This document shows, piece by piece, positions 15,941-21,092 of a stretch of 29,699 bases of DNA. Numbering within the stretch: the stretch's first letter is position 1; the number at the start of each line of letters is the position of its first letter. Source of the stretch: a virus; IMG/VR virus record IMGVR_UViG_3300031141_000027, positions 1 through 29,699 of that record; one strand, written 5' to 3'. Both the position numbers and the translations under genes were made by a program. The notes under the pieces are model-generated. The model worked only from the letters and a program-made list of their open reading frames with translations. It made no database searches and had not been told where the DNA came from.

Positions 15941-15969
15941 ATTATACAGGAAAAATTGGGAGGAGTCAA
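15941..15969 (-). promoter_or_regulatory. main sigma70-like promoter of the leftward replication operon
   Basis: On the minus strand TTGACT (15964-15969) and TATAAT (15941-15946) are separated by exactly 17 bp, a near-consensus sigma70 promoter. Transcription would begin near 15934, about 60 nt before the ATG at 15872. The bases just upstream of the -35 (toward 15993) contain A/T tracts and the conserved element GATTTTATGCAGTTTT, in the position of an UP element or activator site. This promoter probably drives all 23 genes to 2696. Confidence 0.8.
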
Positions 15970-15993
15970 GAACTCAAAAAACTGCATAAAATC
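15965..15993 (-). repeat. long inverted element, copy A (abuts the -35 of the main promoter)
   Basis: Read on the minus strand from 15993: GATTTTATGCAGTTTT, then TTGAGTTCTTGACT, where TTGACT is the -35 box. A second copy at 16272-16302 on the plus strand shares the first 16 bases exactly and then a similar CTTGA with a one-base shift. The two copies point away from each other, about 280 bp apart. Candidate regulator site or origin element. Confidence 0.6.
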
Positions 15994-16036
15994 AAGTAGT
16001 TAGCCCCTATCCCCATGTCGGATTCGTGCATTATGC

Positions 16037-16050
16037 TAATAGTAGGCTAA
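16037..16050 (+). repeat. 14-bp repeat TAATAGTAGGYTAA, copy 2
   Basis: The copy reads TAATAGTAGGCTAA, and with flanks CTAATAGTAGGCTAAC matches copy 3 at 15 of 16 positions. It is in the middle of the non-coding region and its right half also forms part of an inverted repeat with AGTTAGCC at 15998. Confidence 0.55.
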
Positions 16051-16271
16051 CTTAGGTAGTAGATCAATAGGAGTAATAGTCTGGTAGTGAGTGTAATAGC
16101 TTAGTAGTGTTCTGTGTCGTGTGTAGACTAAAAAATTAAAAATAACTTTATTAAGGGGTATAGTAGGTATTGCTTGTATACTCTGTACTGCTTTATTGGA
16201 GTCTATGAAGTGTATCTACTATACTTGCAACAATCAATGTTTATGTGCATAGGCATAGGATACTATATAAC

Positions 16272-16302
16272 GATTTTATGCAGTTTTACCAGTTTCTTGA
16301 GT
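16272..16302 (+). repeat. long inverted element, copy B
   Basis: The plus strand reads GATTTTATGCAGTTTT followed by ACCAGTTTCTTGAG. The first 16 bases are identical to copy A on the opposite strand. Here the TTGAGT that corresponds to the -35 box has only a poor -10 (TAGTAG) 17 bp further on, so this copy probably does not make a strong promoter, which suggests that the shared part is a protein-binding site. Confidence 0.6.
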
Positions 16303-16404
16303 TTGATCTGTGTAGTAGGTAGTAGCTTGCTGAGTTATAGTAGATCTGTGTATGTATGCTAAGAGCGAAAAAACCGATATTTTTGGGGAAATACTAGATA
16401 AAAC

Positions 16405-16465
16405 AGGAGAAAAGAAAAGGAAGGAGAGAAGAAGAACCCACCACCAATGAACTGGTGACAGGTTC
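16405..16465 (-). terminator. terminator-like hairpin after the solitary 192-residue gene
   Basis: On the minus strand GAACC-TGT-CACCA-gttcat-TGGTG-GTG-GGTTC (16465 to 16434) folds into two 5-bp stems separated by a small internal loop, followed by a long pyrimidine tract (TTCTTCTCTCC and on to about 16405). It begins 12 bp after the stop codon at 16478. The tract is mixed T and C, so it is not a textbook Rho-independent site, but its place supports termination. Confidence 0.55.
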
Positions 16466-16477
16466 AGTCTATCCGTT

Positions 16478-17056
16478 TTACATATCGTCAAGATCAAAAG
16501 AATCTTCACAAGCAGTAGCTAAACCATCTATTGACCTAGCGAACTGTTCAGACTGTGCATCGGTCAGAGTAGCTTCGAAGTTTTCAAGATGAACTAGGAA
16601 CTTACCTTTGTTAGCCGTAGGCTGCATTGCTAGGTTTTGCTTGCGACTAGCCAAAGTTAAGATAGCAGCTTGAACATTGCTGGCTTTATCAGTAGTAGTA
16701 AGATAAGCCTTAAATGCAACTAGCATCTCGCGGATATTAACTAGAGCAGAGCCATCACGTTCAGCAGGAGCAGTCAACTCAGCCAGTGTTGTACTAATCT
16801 TAGCACCGTCTTTTAAGTCTGCGGTCTTAGATACTAGCTTGTTTCTAGCGTCAGCTTTAACTGCATTAAATACGCTATCAAAAGCGAACTGTTCAGCTTC
16901 GTTATTGTAAGTAGGTAGCCCAGAATCATCATCTAGAGACTTAGGCTCTACTGCAAAGCCTAGATCAGATAGTAAAGGATAGAAGATTTCAACTGTTCCA
17001 ACCTTCTCGTACTTACCTGCAACTTTAGTATTAACAATCATTGTATATTTATTCAT
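16478..17056 (-). CDS. solitary protein with acidic C-terminal tip, possible DNA-binding (SSB-like) protein
   Basis: 192 residues, transcribed alone with its own TATAAT promoter and a terminator hairpin. The N-terminal part is beta-like (YTMIVNTKVAGKYEKVGTVE). The middle is Ala-rich and helical, and the C-terminus ends EDSFDLDDM. An acidic tip with an aromatic residue recalls the tails of phage and bacterial ssDNA-binding proteins that recruit partners, but no OB-fold motif is recognised, so this is a weak hypothesis. The SD is poor (AGGG 14 bases upstream), so translation control may differ from neighbours. Its isolation suggests high or very early expression. It could instead be an anti-host early protein. 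Confidence 0.7.
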   Translation of the reverse strand: MNKYTMIVNTKVAGKYEKVGTVEIFYPLLSDLGFAVEPKSLDDDSGLPTYNNEAEQFAFDSVFNAVKADARNKLVSKTADLKDGAKISTTLAELTAPAERDGSALVNIREMLVAFKAYLTTTDKASNVQAAILTLASRKQNLAMQPTANKGKFLVHLENFEATLTDAQSEQFARSIDGLATACEDSFDLDDM

Positions 17057-17112
17057 AGTATGTTAGAAAACCCTATAAAGTTTATATGAGACGAACACCG
17101 CCCCATGCAATA

Positions 17113-17142
17113 ATTATACTCCCTTTTTCCTGATAAGTACAA
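17113..17142 (-). promoter_or_regulatory. promoter of the solitary 192-residue gene
   Basis: On the minus strand a perfect -10 TATAAT (17113-17118) is preceded by TTGTAC (17137-17142) at 18-bp spacing; the -35 matches only 3 of 6. The start would be near 17106, giving a leader of about 50 nt before the ATG at 17056. Confidence 0.6.
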
Positions 17143-17161
17143 CCTTTTAACAATTAGATAC

Positions 17162-17296
17162 TATCGTGCTTGGTCTACTATCAACCCCAGTAGACCAGGC
17201 CACGCTAGTCTAGTAGCTCTCATAGAGGCTAAAAAATTTTTCCCCTAAGCGTTCGCTATGCTCACAGGGGAAAGTTGTCCAGTAAAGAGCACGATA
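17162..17296. other. junction-like nested inverted repeats, candidate structured RNA or DNA element
   Basis: An outer 9-bp inverted repeat, TATCGTGCT (17162-17170) with AGCACGATA (17288-17296), encloses three hairpins. These are TGGTCTACT/AGTAGACCA (17171-17197, 9-nt loop, directly stacked on the outer stem), TAGCTCT/AGAGGCTA (17214-17231, one bulge) and TTTCCCCT/AGGGGAAA (17239-17273, 19-nt loop). Together they make a closed four-way-junction layout of 135 nt. It matches no RNA family I know. No clear promoter for its plus-strand transcription is seen, so a DNA-level role (packaging, origin) is equally possible. Confidence 0.4.
17231..17273 (-). terminator. minus-strand terminator-like hairpin
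   Basis: Read on the minus strand TTTCCCCT (17273-17266) pairs with AGGGGAAA (17246-17239), followed by AA and a run of six T (17236-17231). It would stop leftward transcription before the solitary gene's promoter. It is also the last arm of the junction-like structure. Confidence 0.5.
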
Positions 17297-17309
17297 AGAA
17301 CTAAGTCAA
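17281..17309 (-). promoter_or_regulatory. weak minus-strand promoter candidate just before the terminator hairpin
   Basis: TTGACT (17304-17309) and TTTACT (17281-17286) on the minus strand are spaced 17 bp. The -35 is near consensus, the -10 matches 4 of 6. Transcription would start about where the TTTCCCCT hairpin begins, giving an RNA of only some 45 nt. Confidence 0.3.
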
Positions 17310-17376
17310 GGTCAAGAGACTATCGAGTTAAGTGCTACGACTAGGTCAAGAGCCTATCGAGTGAAGGACTACGCTA
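17309..17376 (+). repeat. two tandem 34-bp direct repeats
   Basis: AGGTCAAGAG starts at 17309 and again at 17343. The two 34-bp units agree at 27 of their first 31 positions and both contain CTATCGAGT and CTACG. A partial further copy (AAGGTCAAGGACTA) lies at 17391-17404 and an AGTCAAG at 17304. Direct iterated GTCAAG motifs upstream of a terminase gene with an N-terminal HTH suggest a packaging-protein binding site or origin iterons. Confidence 0.7.
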
Positions 17377-17568
17377 GGAACAAACCAAGCAAGGTCAAGG
17401 ACTAACCCAACCCTACCTAATGTAGTACACAGGGTATAGTGGTGGTGTGCTGCTGCTGTGAGAGTACAGAGGAGATGACAAGAGGGGTAGTCACCTTTTT
17501 TGAACCCTAGAGCCCGGTCATATCAATTGGACTATCTCAGAAATTCCTAAATTTTTCTAGTATTTTTG

Positions 17569-17582
17569 TTAACCTACTATTA
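17569..17582 (-). repeat. 14-bp repeat TAATAGTAGGYTAA, copy 3
   Basis: On the minus strand the copy reads TAATAGTAGGTTAA, identical to copy 1 over 14 bases and near-identical to copy 2 over 16. It lies about 70 bp upstream of the -10 box of the late operon, a suitable place for a regulator of late transcription. Confidence 0.55.
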
Positions 17583-17628
17583 GTAGTATACTAGCTCTGC
17601 TTGGCAAGGCTAAAATTCAAAAATAACA

Positions 17629-17658
17629 TTAGCTTCAGTCCTCTTGCCCATGTATAAT
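17629..17658 (+). promoter_or_regulatory. candidate late-operon promoter
   Basis: A perfect -10 TATAAT (17653-17658) lies 35 bp before the small terminase ATG. The best -35 at 18-bp spacing is TTAGCT (17629-17634), which is poor, so an activator may be needed, in keeping with late-gene control. Transcription would start near 17665. Confidence 0.55.
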
Positions 17659-17692
17659 AGATACATACCCTCTTTACGAGAAGAACAAAAAT

Positions 17693-18307
17693 ATGAACAA
17701 GCATAGAGTAGCAGCACTTTTAGCGAATGGCTTGAATCAGTTGGAAGTGGCAACCATAATAGGTGTGTCTCCTGCTGCTATCTGCCAAGTGATTAAGAAT
17801 GACGAGCCATTTAAGCTCCTACTAGCAGATTACCAGACTAAGGCAGAGAAAGAAGACTCTGAGGACATAGCTATTGACGCTAGGTATGTAAGTGCGGAAC
17901 ACGCTCTTGTTAAATCTGTAATAGCTCAGGCTGATGGTGCAGAATTACGAGACGCTGTAGCTGCTCTAAGAGTTATATCAGAAAGAAACCTACAAATTAG
18001 ACGAGGACTAAGTAAGACTACTGTACATGGTGAAGCAGCAACAGGGCAGGTTAACGTTGTTATCAATTTACCTGCACATACTATTAGCACTCTGCAACAA
18101 CCGGAAGTACACATAAATGGCGAGCAAGAAGTAGTAGCTATCGGTACAGATAGTATAGCCCCTATGCCTTCTAAGAGTGTATCTGAGTTATTTAAGAGAC
18201 TGAGAGGAGAAGGACATGGATCAAAAGCTATTAAAGAAAGCGGAAGCCCTACGGAAGCTATTCCGACTACCGAAGCTATTAGCAATCTAATATCAATGGG
18301 GGTATAA
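17693..18307 (+). CDS. terS: terminase small subunit
   Basis: 204 residues. The N-terminal helix-turn-helix is clear at about residues 5-37 (VAALLANGLNQLEVATIIG then VSPAAICQVI). The middle is helical (EHALVKSVIAQ; ELRDAVAALRVISERNLQIR), as in the oligomerising core of small terminases. The C-terminal third is Pro/Thr-rich and may bind the large subunit. It would recognise the packaging site and load the motor. The gene order with a large terminase two genes downstream supports this. The SD is weak (GAGAAG at long spacing). The stop overlaps the next start (TAATG). Assigned by HTH and context rather than by a strict family motif. Confidence 0.8.
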   Translation: MNKHRVAALLANGLNQLEVATIIGVSPAAICQVIKNDEPFKLLLADYQTKAEKEDSEDIAIDARYVSAEHALVKSVIAQADGAELRDAVAALRVISERNLQIRRGLSKTTVHGEAATGQVNVVINLPAHTISTLQQPEVHINGEQEVVAIGTDSIAPMPSKSVSELFKRLRGEGHGSKAIKESGSPTEAIPTTEAISNLISMGV

Positions 18308-19548
18308 TGGCTAAAGAGAGCAGATTCGGAGCTAACCCCTCTGACCCAGATATACTATCAATGCTAGGTGACGCTGTTGTTGGAGCTGGCAAAGGGATAG
18401 CTGCGGATATTACTGATACAGTAGGTCTTATACCTGACGCACATAATGCTGTCCTTAAAAAGATGGATATTGATGTTCCTGATGAAGTAATACTAGGTGG
18501 TAGGAACCTAAGAAAGCTAACTGGGCAACCTGAATACAATACACCAGAGATGGATACTGGCTCTGCTTTAAGTATGCTACTCCCTGGAGGTATAGTAAAG
18601 AAGGGAGCTCTAGCTATGGGCACATTATATGCAGCACAGCCTGCTAGACTAGCTAAGTTCAAGGAGCTACTCGAAAGGGGTGCTACAAAGAATGAGGCTC
18701 TACTACCCCTTAGTATGATACCTGGGTTAGGCAATGCTCCTCCTTCTTTCTTTGTTCCTGATACAAAGATGGCACTTAAAGGCAAGGCAGCTGATGTAGT
18801 AGATAGAGGATTAGGGAAGAAAAGTGTATCTTCCTTAGGTGATAGCATGATACACCCTGACCTATTCTCACTCAGCCCTAAGTTATCTACTAAGTTAAAA
18901 GAGATTGAACTAGTTGTCCAGAATGTTAATAGAGGACAATTCGAAAGACAGTCTGTTAGATACGGAGACTCTAAAGTAGGAGGTATGTTCTCACCAGAGG
19001 AGAATAGAATAACAGTATTCAATAGGGTATTCGACCCTGATGATAGTTTCTATAAAGGTGATATAAGGTTACGACTTGCAGATCAAGTAGAAGATAGTGA
19101 TAACCGCATCAAAGCTAAGAGTACATTACTGCATGAGATACAACATGCAGTACAAAAGAACTTTAGTATGCCTGGTGGAACTAGTCCAGAAGAGTGGAAG
19201 AGAAGGATAAAGTACGAGCAACTAACTCCAGGACAGCTAGTAGTAAAGAGGAATATAGAACAAGGTGCGTTCAAAGATCAGTTAGACGAAGGAACTATAA
19301 CTATAGAGAATCTAATGTACCACTTTACTGCAGGCGAGATACAAGCTAGACATGTGCAGAAGATGTGGGAAGCACTAGCCAAGCCAGGACACGTTGGACT
19401 ATATGGTGCAGGAGATCCTCTACTTAATAGATATGATAGAACCCAATTCAACCCTAGGAATATACTGTTCAAAGAAGAATACATGACCTTAGACCCTGAA
19501 ACAGGTAAGACAATACAAGTAGGAAAGCCACCTGAGATGGTAGAATAA
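18307..19548 (+). CDS. putative zinc metallopeptidase-like virion or accessory protein (HExxH)
   Basis: 413 residues. H276-E277-I-Q-H280 lies in STLLHEIQHAVQK, the zincin HExxH motif in a helix, and GEIQAR with E344 follows 64 residues later, a plausible third zinc ligand on a second helix. The same pair, LLHEIQH then GE-x-x-AR, is familiar from metallopeptidase domains of phage polyvalent proteins. The N-terminal 160 residues are Ala/Gly/Pro-rich with a hydrophobic patch (ALSMLLPGGIVKKGALAMG) and could interact with membranes or the capsid. Sitting between the terminase subunits is unusual. It could be a head-maturation protease, an injected host-directed protease or an inactive fold; the active-site residues are seen, the role is inference. 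Confidence 0.7.
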   Translation: MAKESRFGANPSDPDILSMLGDAVVGAGKGIAADITDTVGLIPDAHNAVLKKMDIDVPDEVILGGRNLRKLTGQPEYNTPEMDTGSALSMLLPGGIVKKGALAMGTLYAAQPARLAKFKELLERGATKNEALLPLSMIPGLGNAPPSFFVPDTKMALKGKAADVVDRGLGKKSVSSLGDSMIHPDLFSLSPKLSTKLKEIELVVQNVNRGQFERQSVRYGDSKVGGMFSPEENRITVFNRVFDPDDSFYKGDIRLRLADQVEDSDNRIKAKSTLLHEIQHAVQKNFSMPGGTSPEEWKRRIKYEQLTPGQLVVKRNIEQGAFKDQLDEGTITIENLMYHFTAGEIQARHVQKMWEALAKPGHVGLYGAGDPLLNRYDRTQFNPRNILFKEEYMTLDPETGKTIQVGKPPEMVE

Positions 19549-19551
19549 CCA

Positions 19552-21081
19552 GTGTCTGATCTAGTAGAGAGTGTAGACCTAGGGGCAGAGATAAAGGAAT
19601 CTACTTCTAGCCAAGCTGTATCTATACCAGCATCTGTTAGTTATGAAAGAGGATACGTAGATGGTAACTTCTTTGCTGGCTTATGTATGCCAGATGTGTG
19701 TACTGCTCCTTTACCTGATTTCTACATAGCTATCTGGAATCTAATAAAGGACAGAACCCCAGAACAAATAGGGAAGATACTACGACTAGCTCTAGGTCTC
19801 CCACGAGGTCATGCTAAAACTACCTTCACTAAGATCCTAATAGTGTGGCTTATAGTATACGATAGGATTAGTTTCCCATTGATAGTAGCAGCGAATATAG
19901 GGCTGGCAGAGTTAATTCTAGCGGATATAGATGATATACTATCCTCACCTAATATTACAGCAGTCTATGGGGACTGGAAAGGCGGACTTATAATAGATAA
20001 TGCTGACACTAAGAAGTGTGCTTTTCATGGTAGAAGCGTAGTGTTAGTAGCTAGAGGTTGGTCAGCTGGTATTCGTGGTCTTAATATTACTAACCAACGC
20101 CCTGATATGATCTTCTTAGATGATGCTCAGACAGCAGAGAATGATGAGTCAGTCTCGGATAGAACCAAGCTACTAAAGACTCTAGTGGGTACTATATTCA
20201 AAGCGATAGCTCCTATGGGGGATCGTCTTATAGTATACCTAGGTAATATGTATTCATCTGAATGTGTTCTATTCCAGTTGAAGAAGAACAAGCAATGGCT
20301 TAGTATGATAACAGGTGCTATTAAAGAAGACAGTAGACCTCTATGGCCTGACCTATTCTCAATAGAAGACTTAATGGAATCCTTTGAGCATGATGAGGCA
20401 CTGGGACTAGCTCATGTATGGTTTGCAGAAGTTATGAATGATCCTAACTCTGTGGCTACTAGCCTACTCCCAAGCCCTCTTCCAACGTGTCCTTATGAGA
20501 CTATAGAAGATCCTGATGGAGTGTTCTTAACAATAGATCCTGCAGGGTTTAGGAAGAATAGTGATGATAATGTTATATCCTTACACTATATATTCGAAGG
20601 TAAAGGGTATATAGCAGGGCGCAAGAGAGGAATACTTGACCCTTCTGAGATAGTACAGGAAGCATTTAAGATGGCACTAGAGCATGGTGCTAGCCTAATA
20701 GCTATTGAGGATACAGGGTATCAACAGTCTCTTATGTTCTGGTGTAACCACTTTATGAAGGAGTGGAACATAGATGGAGTAGAAATAGTAGCTGTCTCTC
20801 ATCATGGCAGGAGTAAGGAATCTAGAATGAGGCTCTTTATAGCAGAGCTTTATAAGGAAACCTACTATCAGATGGAAACAGTTGCTAGAAGCGAGTTCGT
20901 ATGGCAGGCTACTAAGTATAAGATAGGCAAACCTAAAGGCAACAAGGATGATATAATGGATTGTGATGCCTATGGCTTAGATGTACGTAATGAATACTGG
21001 GGGCTAATAACTAATAATAAAAGAATAGCTAAGGTAATAGATAGTACCGCGAAGGTAATAAGTAATAATTCACCCTTTTAA
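19552..21081 (+). CDS. terL: terminase large subunit (packaging ATPase/nuclease)
   Basis: 509 residues. Walker A is LPRGHAKTT (83-91), the form used by large terminases. Walker B is MIFLDDAQ (D190, D191), and the coupling motif region follows at YLGNMYSSE (229-236). The nuclease domain has FLTIDPAG (D329), IAIEDTGYQ (E386) and DDIMDCDAYG (D467 or D470), the RNase H-like acidic set. It would cut concatemers and drive DNA into the procapsid through the portal encoded next. The start is GTG at 19552, three bases after the previous stop, with only a weak SD (GAGATGG), so translation may depend on coupling. Confidence 0.95.
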   Translation: MSDLVESVDLGAEIKESTSSQAVSIPASVSYERGYVDGNFFAGLCMPDVCTAPLPDFYIAIWNLIKDRTPEQIGKILRLALGLPRGHAKTTFTKILIVWLIVYDRISFPLIVAANIGLAELILADIDDILSSPNITAVYGDWKGGLIIDNADTKKCAFHGRSVVLVARGWSAGIRGLNITNQRPDMIFLDDAQTAENDESVSDRTKLLKTLVGTIFKAIAPMGDRLIVYLGNMYSSECVLFQLKKNKQWLSMITGAIKEDSRPLWPDLFSIEDLMESFEHDEALGLAHVWFAEVMNDPNSVATSLLPSPLPTCPYETIEDPDGVFLTIDPAGFRKNSDDNVISLHYIFEGKGYIAGRKRGILDPSEIVQEAFKMALEHGASLIAIEDTGYQQSLMFWCNHFMKEWNIDGVEIVAVSHHGRSKESRMRLFIAELYKETYYQMETVARSEFVWQATKYKIGKPKGNKDDIMDCDAYGLDVRNEYWGLITNNKRIAKVIDSTAKVISNNSPF

Positions 21082-21092
21082 TAGGAATCATA

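Larger units (their letters stand above)
15873..16477. other. 605-bp non-coding regulatory region between the leftward operon and the solitary gene
   Basis: No convincing gene is present; the open frames here lack SD sequences or start at TTG/GTG. The region holds the main leftward promoter (15941-15969) and an inverted pair of a long element (15965-15993 and 16272-16302). It also has several TAATAG-type repeats, an 8-bp inverted repeat AGTTAGCC/GGCTAACT (15998-16005 and 16045-16052), an A/T-rich stretch at 16130-16155, and a terminator for the gene to the right. This mix of iterated motifs, AT-rich DNA and inverted elements fits a control region or a replication origin, without proving either. 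Confidence 0.6.
17057..17692. other. 636-bp non-coding region upstream of the terminase genes
   Basis: No gene with a credible start is seen. From left to right it holds a minus-strand promoter for the solitary gene, a junction-like set of nested hairpins (17162-17296), tandem 34-bp repeats (17309-17376), a less ordered stretch 17400-17560 containing a T6 run at about 17493, one copy of the TAATAGTAGG repeat (17569-17582), and a TATAAT box for the late operon (17653-17658). The position next to the small terminase gene fits a packaging (cos/pac) or origin region. Confidence 0.6.

Noticed and set aside
16207-16254. 15-residue Cys-rich micro-frame (MKCIYYTCNNQCLCA) with GGAG close to its ATG
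   Set aside because: The SD is too close to the start, the frame is very short, and nothing else supports it.
16174-16362. 62-residue hydrophobic plus-strand frame in the non-coding region
   Set aside because: It starts with TTG without an SD, and its hydrophobicity comes from T-rich DNA. It also runs through the copy B element.
16276-16509. 77-residue minus-strand frame overlapping the end of the solitary gene
   Set aside because: It begins with GTG inside another gene and runs through the terminator hairpin and pyrimidine tract.
17309-17376. Direct repeats considered as a CRISPR array
   Set aside because: The units are directly adjacent without spacers, only two are near complete, and there are no cas genes; the Cas4-like nuclease belongs to the phage recombination set.
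17300-17400. Resemblance of AAGAGACTATCGAG to group I intron core sequences
   Set aside because: The other conserved core elements and a split gene are missing; the similarity is short and repeated.
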